This document shows, piece by piece, positions 33,550 through 45,619 of a stretch of 64,000 nt of DNA. The stretch is from Lophius americanus (taxonomy: Eukaryota > Chordata > Actinopteri > Lophiiformes > Lophiidae). Within the stretch, counting starts at the first letter, position 1, and each line of letters opens with the position of its first letter. The notes under the pieces were generated by a model, which was not told the DNA's origin, searched no databases, and saw only the letters and a list, made by a program, of their open reading frames with translations. The DNA is taken from the NCBI GenBank assembly GCA_037951165.1, contig JBBDHG010000015.1:1-64000 (forward strand), written 5' to 3'. The position numbers were made by a program, and so were the translations under genes.

Positions 33550-34290
33550 GTACCCTGCTTTAAGGGGTTTATCCCCGAAAATCTCCCAGTCTCCCGTGTT
33601 GTACCAGCAGGGGATGTGAACTCTTCAAATGAAATGCGAGTCTTCAAATGTTATAGTGAAATAATAGTGATACAAGATAGATCTCCTTGTGAAGATTCAT
33701 TTAGCCATGACATCATTGGACACATGGTGCCGAAGTAATGGTCAAAAAACGGTGTTTCCCCCCCGACTTAAAAGTTCATCTAGTGAGTGAAATTTGAGCA
33801 AATACAGTCAAATGTGACAAAGACAAGTTAGTTCTCCTTGATGCGGTTCATATGAGCTAAATATGGACTAAATCGGACCCGCTTTTAGGAAATTAGGTGA
33901 GAAGAACAGTGTTCTACGTGAAAAACGTCACCCTAGTGCCTAAAATATAATCTATTACAGTAAAATATGACAAAAGATAGATTTCCCCTAGTCCATTCAT
34001 ATCTACCAAATTTAGACTAAATTGAAGCAACGGTTGAGAACTTACGGACTGAAAACTGTGACTTTGGAGATAAAGCCCCCCCCCTAGTGGCGGAAATAGG
34101 CAACTGACTTTAACCCAAAATTGGACCCAAAATTAGTCCGGTTCTTCATTGCACAAAGGTTTATAGGCGTCTAAAAGTTGAAATCGATCCATGAAATCGT
34201 TTTTGAGTTTTCACATGAAGGCTCTGGGCTGTAGGCGATGATTCCAGAATATCCCTGACATTTTGGGGCTATAATTAAGTGAAAGTCAAA
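33550..34290 (+). repeat. 150-bp-unit dispersed repeat, copy 8 (clearest tandem structure)
   Basis: Head GGGGTTTATCCCCGAAAATC at 33,563. Then three successive units with the block ATAGATCTCC...ATTCAT positioned near 33,678, 33,830 and 33,980, a spacing of 150-151 bp. Each unit contains a variant of GGACTAAATCGGACC and of CTAGTG. It ends with GATCCATGAAATCG and CACATGAAGGCTCTGGGCTG. Confidence 0.85.
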
Positions 34291-34915
34291 ATCTGTGAAA
34301 CTGTAGGATAAATACATTTTAGGTATCCAAACAGCCATTCTGTGTGTGTTACAAAAATACGTAAGCTTATTTCAAAAATGTATATTTCAGCCTTGAAATC
34401 AATATAAAACCATAAAAATCATCGTTACACTTAAGATTATTGGTGTCAATGCGGACCATTGAACAGTCACGCCCTGTTTTCAGCTTCCCCAAATGTTATT
34501 TTCTATATTTTTTTCATCGTTATCATTTCAATAATTGACACGTTTAGTTACTTTTCCTCCTGTTCACACACAAATAGACACTCCTCCACTTTGCATGCAG
34601 CGCACACTCTGACAACACACCTTCATTTAGGGACGCAAGCACATACAATCCCTCTAAAAGAAAGAAAGAACTATTAATAACAAAAATAATTTAAAAACCT
34701 AATCTGAATCTGAATGAACGGTTTTGGAAAATAACTATCCGGAGGACGCGGCAAACTTTTTTTTCCTTTCTTATGAAGCCACAAATATTTGTAGTCATCT
34801 CAGTGGATGTGGAAAAAGGATGTTTTTTTTTCTGCTTCACACACAGACACAATGACCTTCTGTGGCAGGTGGATTGACTGGATCGTGTTGATGTTTAAGG
34901 TCAGGTCAGACTATA
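34291..34915. other. non-coding stretch
   Basis: AT-rich, with no supported gene. Confidence 0.35.
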
Positions 34916-34916
34916 C

Positions 34917-34932
34917 TGTCTGTCTGTCTGTG

Positions 34933-34964
<32 letters not shown>

Positions 34965-34967
34965 GGT
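34917..34967. repeat. (TCTG)n microsatellite
   Basis: About 12 units of TCTG with one TG interruption. Confidence 0.96.
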
Positions 34968-35104
34968 CTGCTCTACTTTCAAAAGTTTCCCTTTTTTTTC
35001 AAGTCAAGTATCAGCAGACATGGGGAGAGAAGGAAACTTGGACTGTATTTGTGTGACCTTCATGTTTTTCCAATAAACCCATCATCGTCCTGCTCAACTG
35101 TTTG

Positions 35105-35245
35105 CTTGAGTCGCTATTTCTTGTTTAAAAATGGGACTGAGCCTGTTTATAATGTGACCCAGTGGCAGCATGTATATGCGGAAGAGGAACGGGCCAAGGG
35201 TGGAGCCCTGGACGACACCACAGGTCAAAGTCCTATTATAAGATA
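35105..35245 (-). mobile_element. L2-like LINE fragment, copy C (reverse)
   Basis: On the minus strand GTCGTCCAGGGCTCCACCCT and CATGCTGCCACTGGGTCACA encode the same reverse-transcriptase block (QGSTLGP...MLPLGH) as the copies at 1,287, 14,195 and 63,169. Confidence 0.65.
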
Positions 35246-35689
35246 AGAAGAATCTTTTTTTTTGGCATATTGAAGCGTGTTAGGACACACTAAACAGAAA
35301 TACTTGATTTAAAAAAGAAGAAGTAGAATAATGGTCAAATAGCTTTTTAAAAACGTGCTTCAACAAACGGTTGAATTAATCTTATTAAAATTGTCAATTT
35401 TCCAAGAAATACATAATGAAATAAAATATTCAAGATATCATTTAATGTCTGATTTTAGTTTAACTGTTTAAAAATGCATGAAACAACAGGCTTGTCATTT
35501 CCTGGTAACTTTAGAGTGTCTAAGATACTTCATTAATAAATGCCCTAAAAAACATAATCTGAAATCTGAAAAAGAAAAAGGTTTTTTTTTTCTTTGTGAG
35601 GCATTAAAGTGTTAAATTATAATTATAACATAAATTATAGCTGGTTGGATTTGTTGGAAGAATGTTGGAATTGTTTTGGATAAAAACGT
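35246..35689. other. non-coding stretch
   Basis: AT-rich, no gene recognised. Confidence 0.35.
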
Positions 35690-35910
35690 TTTTAATCACC
35701 ATTAATCAAGAGATCCATCTTGTATTATTTCATTATAATAGTTCATAATTTACTCTCTAGGTGTATGTTTCTGTGGAAAAACAAACTTTCTCGTCCATAA
35801 CTTCCCAACTTTAACTCCAATTGTGTCTAAATTCAGCTTCTGTGAACTCAAACAAAGAAATCTGTCTTGTTTTATCACTGAGCTCAGAATTAAAATAGTT
35901 TAATGTATTT
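35690..35910 (-). repeat. 150-bp-unit dispersed repeat, partial copy 9 (reverse)
   Basis: CATAACTTCCCAACTTTAAC, TCTGTCTTGTTTTATCACTG and AGCTCAGAATT match in reverse the segment at 62,050-62,130 of copy 12. Confidence 0.6.
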
Positions 35911-37289
35911 AACTGGTAATTACGATTTTGTTGTTTTCTTATTGTGCTTTTTTTCTTTGTAAAACACTTTGATAAACCTAGGTTGTTTATAAATGTGCTT
36001 TTTGAATAGTCGAGTCCTCCACTATGATTCAACTATTTACATTTATACCGTTCTACTTTACTGTATTTTGATTGATCTCACATTTTCTCACCGACCGTTT
36101 GGACTTGGTTTTGGAAACTTTGATAACAATAGGCCACCAGGAAATTTGACCCGATGATGACTTGTAGATACTTGCCGAAGGCAACAGATACTTCCCCATA
36201 ATTCTCCAGGGAGACAACCACAGTCTCTCATAGACGGGAGGGAAGGGGATGCGATTAATCGCAGGCTGACCTTTCTCTCAGAAACTTGTCAGCAGGTTCG
36301 GCTGCATAAACCCAAACAGCAGAAACTGTCTGAGTCGTTCAGGAGACAAACGATGACAACTTTCCTCTGATAGGTTTATTATAACATACATTTCTAAGAT
36401 GAGAATTGGTAGGAGCTAATGGAAGTGAACAACAACAACATTCCACCGAAAGTTGCGAAGCAGCCGTATTTGATGGATAGGAACTTGCAAACTATTCAAC
36501 CAAAGTCCGGGGTCTGCGGGTTTGCAGCTGTTTGAGTCGACGCCCGTGTGAAACCGACTGGGAAAGAGCTCAGCTGCCTTCCCTGCAACGCTCAGCTGCA
36601 CGTTAAACACACAAGCACTTTCTGAGGGTCAACTCTTTTTATTAACCCTCTGTCCTTTCAGGCAACGAGGGGAAAAAGCAGAAGAGATAGTGGAGCATGT
36701 GACTGAAAGTCAAGATCCTGACACCACTGTGTGAAATATGAGATGGAGCTTAAAGAGAAACGAGGCGAAACATCCAAATTCGGAAGAATCGCTTTGGGCC
36801 GAAGAACGCGGGGAAGAATGAAGGAGGAAGCTAGACTTCCTAAAAGTAACTTTACTGTCCTGATTAGTTCTGGTTGAGTTCTTAGAGAGGGTTTTCATCA
36901 AATGTCTCAAAAAATGTTTTTGTCACACAAAATACAGAAATTAACATTCAAGATATTAATAATCTACGTCTATGTCCTGTTGATGTGACATCGTTGTATT
37001 GAGGTAAAATGCAAGAGGATTCCACTCATTATTTAGCCAGATGAAAGATCTCTTATTAATATATTATTGTGAGATTTGGTTAGGTGGTATTTATTAGCTC
37101 TGCCAGTGAGAGTTGGAGCTTCTGTGATCGTTCAGGTTTGTTTGTCCACAAAATACTGTATATTCAAAAATGGATGAATATTTGTATTGGGGTTGATCTT
37201 GGGCCGAGGAAATGATTGACAGAATTGATTAAAATAGAAGGCAGATCCCTGAGCAGTTGTTCACATTCTTAGACATTGTGTAAGGGTCT
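35911..37289. other. non-coding stretch
   Basis: No gene recognised. Frames on the minus strand at 36,416-36,610 and 36,710-36,910 have no domain or splice support. Confidence 0.35.
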
Positions 37290-37299
37290 TTTTTGCCAT

Positions 37300-37830
37300 T
37301 AAGAGAGTTAAGACAAGACCAGATAAGTTAAGACAAAACAAGACGAGTTATGACCAGACAAGACGAGTTAAGACCAAACAAGACGAGTTAAGACCAGACA
37401 AGACAAGTTAAGACAAGACAAGATGACTTAAGACCAGACAAGACGAGTTAAGACCAGACAAGACGAATTAAGACCAGACAAGACGAGTTATGACCAGACA
37501 AGACGAGTTAAGACCAGACAAGACGAGTTATGACCAGACAAGACGAGTTAAGACCAGACAAGACGAGTTAAGACCAGACAAGACGAGTTATGACCAGACA
37601 AGACGAGTTATGACCAGTCAAGACGAGTTATGACCAGACAAGATAAGTTAAGACAAGACCAGATAAGATAAGATAAGTTAAAACAAGACAAGTTAAGACA
37701 AGATAATATAAATTAAATAAGTCGAGATAAGACTAGAGAAGTTCAGACAAGACAAAAAATGACAAGATAAGATAAGTTAAGTTAAGACAAGATAAGACAA
37801 GACGAGATAAGATATGGTTCAATACAATAC
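37300..37830. repeat. 20-bp minisatellite (AGACCAGACAAGACGAGTTA)n
   Basis: About 25 units. The central 37,360-37,640 is nearly perfect with single-base variants (GTTATGACC, GACAAGTTAAGACAAG); both ends decay into AGATAAG-type units. Confidence 0.95.
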
Positions 37831-37837
37831 GAAACGA

Positions 37838-37912
37838 TATTGTATTATCTTGTCTTAACTTATCTTGTCTGGTCTTAACTCGTCTTGTCTGAACTTGTTT
37901 TGTCTTTACTTT
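37838..37912. repeat. inverted copy of the 20-bp minisatellite
   Basis: TTGTCTTAACTTATCTTGTC and TGGTCTTAACTCGTCTTGTC are the reverse complement of the preceding array, so the two can pair as a long hairpin. Confidence 0.85.
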
Positions 37913-39364
37913 TGCCTAAAAAAAAATCAATAAATCTAAATAAAAACATTGAATCGATAAATCTAAATAAAAACATTACCTGGATGTAGATCCGGACCAT
38001 GAGCCGGATCTGGGACATTATGGATTTGGATGCGGTAAATATGTATTAGGTCACAGTACAGTGACAGGGAGGGGTAGTAGAGACATTCAAAATCATTTCA
38101 TGTACGTGAAAGGAAGGAAATTAAAAAGCGTCATCAAACAGTTTTTATGTTTATAGATCAGACATGCAGCAACATTAACGTTCACTGAGAGTTGTTTTTG
38201 TGTGAAATGCTCCAGCCAACGTAACAAACTTATGTTGTTTCCATCTCCTCTATCTTCCTGGGGGAGGGAATATGTAGCCGTTTAGCTGCTAAATACTCAC
38301 TTGTTTGGTTTAGCAGCTTGTTTTCTAATGAGGATAAATGAGAGGAAAGTGAAGGAGTGTTCTTTCCAAGGACGGGGAGATTGTTTCCAATCTCTCACCT
38401 CCTCACCGCCGGGTGGCACCTGCAGGAGTGGGTGGAGGGGAATGGGGGGTGGGGGGGAGCAGGGGGGATTGCTCGAAGCAGGACCCGGTGGGAGAGCAGC
38501 CTCACGCTCGTTCACCCCTTGGGTGTTCCTGTCAGGGCTCCAGGGAGGCAGACATAATTCAGTTAATTGGTCCTCCCTGTTACACGTACCAGACAAAGCA
38601 ACAGCATCTCAGGGGGATTTCTTGGGCTAAAGGCGGCCAGGACTTCCGTCTCCTGTCGCAGCAAATCCCGTAGGTCTTCCTCTCATTACTTTGCTCCAGT
38701 CACATACTTTCTGTTGTCCTACCGCACAAAAGCATCATTCATCATCGCGGCCGTGTCCATTTGATAAAAGCCGATTTGAAAAGCCTCGAATCAGTAAAGG
38801 AACTCCTGTGAAAACATTTGAAGTGCAGAAATTAATCCTATCTGAGACTGAAATGCCAAAGTCACAATCCTATTTGGTATGACCCGACCTTTCATTTTGA
38901 GTTTACAGCATCAAACAGTCTCAGTAATCTATACATAAATCACATGACAGCTTCCCATACACTCAACACAGGACGTGGGTGACCTCTTTCCTCAAAGTCT
39001 CTGGCTGACGTTCTTTTGCTCGATTCTTTACCGTCTGGCTGGGTTAAATCGGTCTGGCTCATTCTTTGTTTGCCCTACAAGCTTAGAGCCGTTCATGGTT
39101 TTACGAGGCAGCATCGCGGTATTCAAGCCTGATGATGGCAGATTAAAGACAAACATACATTTTAACACACAAAAAAAGGGGAACTACATCGCCACGTGTC
39201 TTTATCTCTAGAGGACTTGTGTAATCTGACTACATTCCACTGGAGTGTGGGATCCGCTGAAAATAGACAGCACCGATGTTAAGTCTGCTTAAAGGGAATT
39301 ACCGCTGAATATAAGAATTTATGTACATGGGTTTTATGATGTGCAAACCAGTTGACTTGAAAAT
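37913..39364. other. non-coding stretch
   Basis: Overlapping frames at 38,297-38,880 on both strands sit in a G-rich patch (38,400-38,475) with no recognised protein. A frame at 38,975-39,211 also lacks support. Confidence 0.35.
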
Positions 39365-39910
39365 CAAACAAGGCCTGTGTTGTCGATCCCCTGATTGAAC
39401 TCCTCAAATTAAATGTTATTTAATGTCAGAAAAACTGCTTTTGTCGTAAACAAAGAAAGAAGTTCCCCCTCGTGATTGAAAAAAAAGAAACATTAGAGTA
39501 GAATATGATAAATACAAGATAGATCTCCTGAAGTCAATTCATGTGAACAAAATCTGTCCAAAATCGAAATAATGGCTAAGAAGTTACGTCCGAAAAACAG
39601 GGTTTTTCCTTAAAAGAAGAAAGCTCCCCCTTGTGAGTGAAAAAAGAACAATAAGAGTAAAATGTGGATTATATTGGACCAACGGTTGAGAAATTACGTC
39701 CCGAAAACTATAATTTGGCCGATAAAGCTCCCTCTAGTGGTGGAAATACGCAACTTACCTTTCCCAATATCGAACCTGTTCTTCCTGACAATAATGTCTA
39801 TGTGGGCATAACATTTGAAAATGATTCATGAATCATTTTTTGGAGTTATCGTGTAAAACACGAGGGATCAGTGCCGGATATGGCAATGACGAGTCCATAA
39901 ATTCCATAAG
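39365..39910 (+). repeat. 150-bp-unit dispersed repeat, copy 10
   Basis: Head near 39,380 (TGTCGATCCCCTGATTGAAC), internal units with ACAAGATAGATCTCCTGAAG, CAACGGTTGAGAAATTACGT and AAAGCTCCCTCTAGTGGTGG, and tail GATCAGTGCCGGATATGGCA. Confidence 0.8.
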
Positions 39911-40849
39911 GTCTTGAAACAGCTCCATTTCCAGCATCTCCAAAACTCCTGCTTCTACTTCCTGGTTGTACTTACCATGAGATTGCAGGCCACCATCATA
40001 GTTGGGTCCTGGCTATTGAATGTTTAGGCTAAGCTAAGCTAAATGCTGTAGCCGAACATTGAACGTACGGACAAAAGAATGCAAGAAAGAGTAGAACTTT
40101 TCCTTTAGCAGAAAATAAGTTAGACCTTAGAAGAAAAGGCCAACTTGTACCTGGGATCAACAGTTACAAGTCTTTTCATTTAATCTCAACGGCGAGAGAG
40201 GGGAACATAACAACAGAAGATCACGGTGGAACAGAAAAACTGTATCTTTCTGGACAAATGATGTGGTGACCTTGGTCCCTTTGGCTATGTCTACTAGCAT
40301 GGTACACATCCTGTGCAGACACAGCAAAGCTTAGTTTACACAGACTGCATGAACTGTGTCGCCCTCCGTCGTGTCATTCACCCTACTCTCTGTTCACACT
40401 CACAAACGGGCGCAGACTGTCTGAGCTGCCGAAAATAAAATACGTTTAAATACGAGGGCCGATAACTTGCGTTCTGCTGGTGCGAGCAACGAAGGTCAGT
40501 TAGGTTTGTTACATCCATGAAAAGATGAAGAATGCAATCATCCTCTTACAAAGGTAATTCAGATGTTCGAGAAGGTTGTACGGAGGGTTGGGGGGTCGGG
40601 GGGGGGGGGGGGGGGGGGTATTGTGGGCCCTTAGTGAGCTTCTAAAGTAAACTTGAGCTCACCACAGGAGCCTTTGCAAGCCAGGAATGTAATCAACTGT
40701 ACTTTCTTGTATGACATTAGAAGAGTACACAGTGTGAGGTGTAGCAGCTACACAGCATTAGGTTTAGACTGCTGGGGGATTTCCCATAATTCACTCTCTC
40801 CCCTTCTCTATACATTCATCTCCCATTGATGCATGTTACTAATTTGATT
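39911..40849. other. non-coding stretch with G homopolymer
   Basis: No gene. A run of 21 G residues lies at 40,598-40,618. Confidence 0.4.
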
Positions 40850-41175
40850 TCCGATTTAAACTCCCTTAGACCTTATTGTGAGGAAGAACTGGACTGATTT
40901 TAGGAAAGGTTAGCTGTGTAGTTCAGACATTAGGGGGGTCCGATTTAGTCCAACTTTATTACATATGAATCGAATCGAGCTGATCTACCTTGTACTTACA
41001 TTTACTCATATTTGACACAGGAGGGATAGGGTTTTTTAAAAAAACTCCGTTTTTAGAACATAACTTAACAAAAGTTGGTCCGATTTACTCCAAAGACTCG
41101 AATGATATTTAACTTTAATAATTCAGATATTACTCACTAGAGGGAGCTTCTTCTTTTTTTCCCTCACACAGTTTA
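40850..41175 (-). repeat. 150-bp-unit dispersed repeat, copy 11 (reverse)
   Basis: GTGAGGAAGAACTGGACTGA (40,880), GGTCCGATTTAGTCCAACTT (40,937) and ACTCACTAGAGGGAGCTTCT (41,132) are reverse-complement landmarks. Confidence 0.8.
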
Positions 41176-42150
41176 AAAACATGCAATATCGTTGATTGGA
41201 GAGTCTTTATTGCCCGTAAGTGTGAATGTGTGTGTGTGAATGGTTGTTTAAATGTGTGTCGGCCTGCAATGAACTGGCTTTTACCGGATTTACGTTAATT
41301 CTTCAGCCCCTCTCCGACTCAACGCAGGATAAGCATTTATAGAGAATGGATGAATGGAAGCTCTGACTTACTACATTACACTGTAACAACGGTCAAAAAG
41401 TTCCATAGGTGATGACATAGATGGAGGCTGAGCAATTGAATTTCATTTTACGTAAGGATGTATTGTATTCGGTCATGGAGAGCATCCCTAGAGCTGGAAT
41501 GTATGTAGTGTTGTGATTTAAACAGTCAATTATTACACCATGTGTTAATAAATCATTAATATTACATAGGAAACTATTGTGAGTACAACTGAAATTGGTA
41601 AATAAGAAGAAAAAGTGACATGATTCCCACGAAATAAAAACATATTCACTACAAAATTGAATTTGAAAATAAGGTCAGTTACTTTCTATGATTTTGTGAA
41701 CCAGATAACCCAAAATCACACCACTGGCAGAACACTGACCCACACTCCCAGACACACGAACACACTTCCACTGCATTAATCCCACCAGGTTGTTGGGTTC
41801 TATGGGGGTCAGCGTTTGCCGGAGACAGCTTTTATTTGGGCCTGATTACTTTTAGGCGCAGTCATCGGATGGCCTCTGTTGACGGGGATAACGCTGATTT
41901 CCGTCCGCCTCGCTGGCTCCATTCACAGCGACAGGCGCGATCGTTTAGAACTGGCATACCTAACACCTAACCCACCGAGCCGGGCCAGCACAGTCAGCAA
42001 ATGCAACCCAACACCCCCCTCTGGGAGGAGGGGGAGAAAATGGGAGAAAGAAAGAGACAGAGAAGTTAGAGAAGATGTGAGGTGGAGAAGACATAAGTGG
42101 AGAAACTCCAACATTAATATGGGTTGTGAATAATGTGGGCTCTAATGAAA
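41176..42150. other. non-coding stretch
   Basis: No supported gene. The frame at 41,879-42,133 is in a purine-rich patch and looks like chance. Confidence 0.35.
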
Positions 42151-42153
42151 AAC

Positions 42154-42684
42154 TGTGTGTTTGTGTGTGTGAGTGTGTGTGTGTGTGTGTGTGTTTGTTT
42201 GTGTGAGTGTTTGTGTTTGGGTGCTTGTGTGTGTGTGCTTGTGTGAGTGTGTTTGTTTGTGTGAGTGTGTGTGTGTGTGTGTGTGTTTGTTTGTGTGAGT
42301 GTGTGTGTGTGTGTGTGTGTGTTTGTTTGTGTGAATGTGTGTGTGTGTGTGTGTGTGTGTGTTTGTTTGTGTGAGTGTGTGTGTGTGTGTGTTTGTTTGT
42401 GTGAGTGTTTGTGTTTGGGTGCGTGTGTGTGTGTGTGTGCTTGTGTGAGTGTGTTTGTTTGTGTGAGTGTGTGTGTGTGTTTGTTTGTGTGAGTGTGTGT
42501 GTGTGTGTGTGTGTTTGTTTGTGTGAATGTGTGTGTTTGGGTGCGTGTGTGTGTGTGTGTGTGCTTGTGTGAGTGTGTTTGTTTGTGTGAGTGTGTGTGT
42601 GTGTGTTTGTTTGTGTGAGTGTGTGTGTGTGTGTGTTTGTTTGTGTGAATGTGTGTGTTTGGGTGTGTGTGTGTGTGTGTGTGT
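42154..42684. repeat. compound GT-rich array with higher-order unit
   Basis: About 530 bp of GT repeats interrupted regularly by GTTTGTTTGTGTGAGTG and, less often, TTTGGGTGC. The longer phrase from TTTGGGTGCG through GTGTGCTTGTGTGAGTGTGT recurs near 42,215, 42,414 and 42,537, showing duplication of larger blocks. Confidence 0.93.
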
Positions 42685-43380
42685 CAGATGATTGGGATTC
42701 CTAAAGGTACGGAAGCGGATTTGTGCCGATTTAATCAAACAAAGATATCAAAACAAGTAATACCTGCGTTTGAATTGAGCGAGTCACTTTAACAAAAGAT
42801 GTCAACGACATTTGTGGAAATGAAAGATTCTGTTGGTTTTTTCTATTAATAATATAGTTAGATTATTGTCCCAGGGTTTCCATACTTTATCTCACTCGCT
42901 ACACTTTGACTACTTAACTGTCTCTGCTTTATGGTTATGCTTTGTTTTCAGGGGTGCATTCCCATTGGAAGACGATATTTTAAGTCACAGCTCAATGCCT
43001 GGGTGGTAAGAAAGAAGCAGAGCCATCGGAAAAACTATTTTTTTTAAAAAAAGTAAAAAACAACGACTAACAGTCTACACTATTACACAAATAATTACTT
43101 TGCAAATAAATCCTCCGAATTTGGGTTGAGGTTTTTCATGTGATATTTCGGTGACAATAATAAAGTCTGAATAAAAAACTGATCCCATATGGACAGAAGT
43201 ACCTGCAAGCTGGCCCCCAGAATATCTCAGTCAAAAACTACAAGTTCATATTTCTCACCTACTTATAAGCAAATCAAGATACAGGTGCAGTAAAAAAAAA
43301 AAGAAAACTACTAGAAATTTTTATTGCACATCAGAAAATACCGTTTTAGAACATGTAGAAGAAGAATATTAGGAGGATAT
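42685..43380. other. non-coding stretch
   Basis: No gene recognised. Confidence 0.35.
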
Positions 43381-43402
43381 TGTATGTAGCAGCAGACCTC
43401 TG

Positions 43403-43416
43403 CTGCCCTCTTGTGG
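43403..43416 (-). promoter_or_regulatory. CTCF-like motif
   Basis: CTGCCCTCTTGTGG is close to the reverse complement of the CTCF core. No gene start is near. Confidence 0.4.
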
Positions 43417-43724
43417 AGTAAATGGGCGGATATGTTCGTCGATCATGTCTCTGTGTTGATGATGGATGTGATCAAACCGAAACTCACATCCAGACCCAAA
43501 CAAGACAGGAGGAAGGAAACACACGGCGAACCTAAAAGAAGGAAGTCAGGATGAAAACACTGAGAGTAGAACAAGGATAAAGAACAAGGATAAAAACATT
43601 CAAAATAAACCAGGAAAAACATCCGTAACAATGATCCTACTAAATAAAACAGAACCATTACACAATGGAATCAGTCACCTTTATTGATCCTGGAACTGCT
43701 TCTGCTTCTGCAAGGAACCGGCTT

Positions 43725-43895
43725 GTAAAAATCACAGTAACCATTCACACACGATAGAAAATCACAGAAACTGATTTTGAATACTATAGAAAATCACAGT
43801 AATTGAATACACTTTGAAAATCACAGTAACGAATCACATACTGTAGGAAAATCACAGTAAATTATTATTTATTGTAGAAAATCTCAGTAACATAT
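43725..43895. repeat. AAAATCACAGTAA-type minisatellite, small array
   Basis: Five to six units of about 30-40 bp with the core GAAAATCACAGTAA, the same unit as the larger array at 45,620-46,400. Confidence 0.85.
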
Positions 43896-43921
43896 AATCT
43901 TTCAGATCGAAGGATTTTTGT

Positions 43922-43926
<5 letters not shown>

Positions 43927-43961
<35 letters not shown>
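43927..43961. repeat. (GT)n microsatellite
   Basis: Pure GT run of about 35 bp. Confidence 0.95.
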
Positions 43962-43962
<1 letters not shown>

Positions 43963-44199
43963 CTTTTTTGGCTTTTTTTATTAGTTCTGTTAGTGATTTT
44001 CTTTAGGTGTGTGCATGTCTGGTCATCCATATTCAACAGCAATTCCATTCATGTTACACTTTGTGAACCCCTCAAAAACGAGATGATACATCTCAAGGGA
44101 TCATGCTAATAAATAAACTTGATTTGTGACTGTGTGTGATAGACACAGTTCTTTTCAGGTCTAATTTTATGCTTTTGATCTCTTGCTCAAATGAAATTT

Positions 44200-44262
44200 G
44201 ACACTCCAAAAAAATCGAGTTCTTCATACTTAGATTTAAGGGTGTGCAAAAATGTAAAACTT
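44200..44262 (+). repeat. 150-bp-unit repeat scrap
   Basis: AAATCGAGTTCTTCATACTT followed by AGATTTAAGGGTGTGC resembles the family's CCAGTTCTTCCTCACACTAAG landmark. Confidence 0.4.
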
Positions 44263-44362
44263 TTCCAAAAAATAGGATTAGTAAGTTATTATTAAGTGGC
44301 CGTAATAAAAATTGTGATTTTATTGTAGTCCCGTTGTAGTTAACATTGAATACAGCAGAGGT

Positions 44363-44745
44363 TGGTAATGCCATAACACTATAATCTGTATTATATACAT
44401 TATAAACAAGTAAACAAGTTGAAGTTGAAAATGGACAAGCAAGGATCTGAGTGATTTTGACAAGGGCCAAATTGTGATGGCAAGATAACTCGGTCCAAAG
44501 TTGGAAGTTTGGGCATTAGTCAGGACAACTTCTGAACAGAGACAGTTATGGGCACTCAAGGCTCGTTTATATGTGTGTGGAGCGAGAGAATGTGTTCCAG
44601 TCCCATAGAAGATCTACTGTAGGACCCATAACTTACTGTTTACGTTGGTTCTGATAGAGGTTTTAATAAACACAATGAACCAGCAGCAAAAAGGCGTAAC
44701 TACATACTATCAAGCAGGTGGTTGTAATGTTATGGCATATGAGTG
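44363..44745 (+). mobile_element. Tc1-like transposon relic
   Basis: Terminal segments ATGCCATAACACTATAATCT and GGTTGTAATGTTATGGCATA are inverted. The interior GGATCTGAGTGATTTTGACA, AGGGCCAAATTGTGATGGCA matches the transposase start region of fish Tc1-like elements; the rest of the transposase is deleted. Confidence 0.8.
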
Positions 44746-45615
44746 CATGCATTTGACATGCGATTGGCCCGATGGCTTTGAAATGACACAAATAATGGAA
44801 CATGTTTTGAAAATTGTGTCTCGTTCAAGAACACAAACGTAACAAAATTCTTAATTTTAAAATGTATTGAGTTTTTAACCGAGGTATAGAAAAACAACAA
44901 CAAATAATCCATAAGGAATATTATTTCAAAATATGTGATATATAGAAGAACAAGAAAAAAAACTGATTTGAGCACGGATGTGTTTGTAGCTCTACATAGT
45001 GAAGAGATTTGTTCCGCAAAGGGCCGCAAAGCCACGCATCAAATAAGAATCTGTGAATTAAGGATGGGCCAATCAGATTTCAGCTTGCTGCCTCTTGAAC
45101 CCGCCCTTAAACCGACTCATGCCTGTTCCTCCTCTGCATTTCACACCTCACAGCTTTCAGCGTGAAGTGTTGCATCTGGTTCCACATGGAGGTGACATTA
45201 CATCCACACACACTCTGACCCAGTTAGGCCAGAGGAAACAGAAAATAGCCTCCGCATATTAACATTATTTTTAAAGCGTGGCAGAGCGTGTGGTCTGTGT
45301 TTCATGACTCATCGGGAAATGATCGTGTTTATAACTGACACCAACTTCCAAGAACATATTCTGCAGAACCAGCCCTCATAACCTTGGACCTTTATGTTTG
45401 TAACGTCCGAGTGTCTATCCTTTAGTTTGTTTTCCTTTAGTTTTATTACCTTTAGTTCAGTTGGTGCATCATAAGAATCTGCATAGAATACAAACTAATT
45501 GACGTTTATGATATTATTATTCTCCTTTGGGTTTCAGGTAACAGTAAATGTATTATTTTATAAACTCTTATAAACTTTACTTCAGTGTCAACATTTAATA
45601 CAAGCCCTCGTTGTA
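44746..45615. other. non-coding stretch
   Basis: Apart from the weak promoter-like segment near 45,065, nothing recognised. Confidence 0.35.
45065..45180 (+). promoter_or_regulatory. weak promoter-like segment
   Basis: GGGCCAATCAG (CCAAT box, about 45,066) and CCCGCCC (about 45,101) occur 90-120 bp before an ATG that stops after 9 codons. No exon with a donor was identified, so support is thin. Confidence 0.2.
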
Positions 45616-45619
45616 TAAA

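Noticed and set aside
38297..38880. Overlapping frames of 60-110 codons on both strands
   Set aside because: They occur in a G/C-rich purine-pyrimidine patch with few stops by composition; no domain or splice evidence.
42142..42738. 198-codon minus-strand frame
   Set aside because: It lies entirely within the GT-rich array and consists of Thr-His-Lys repeats.
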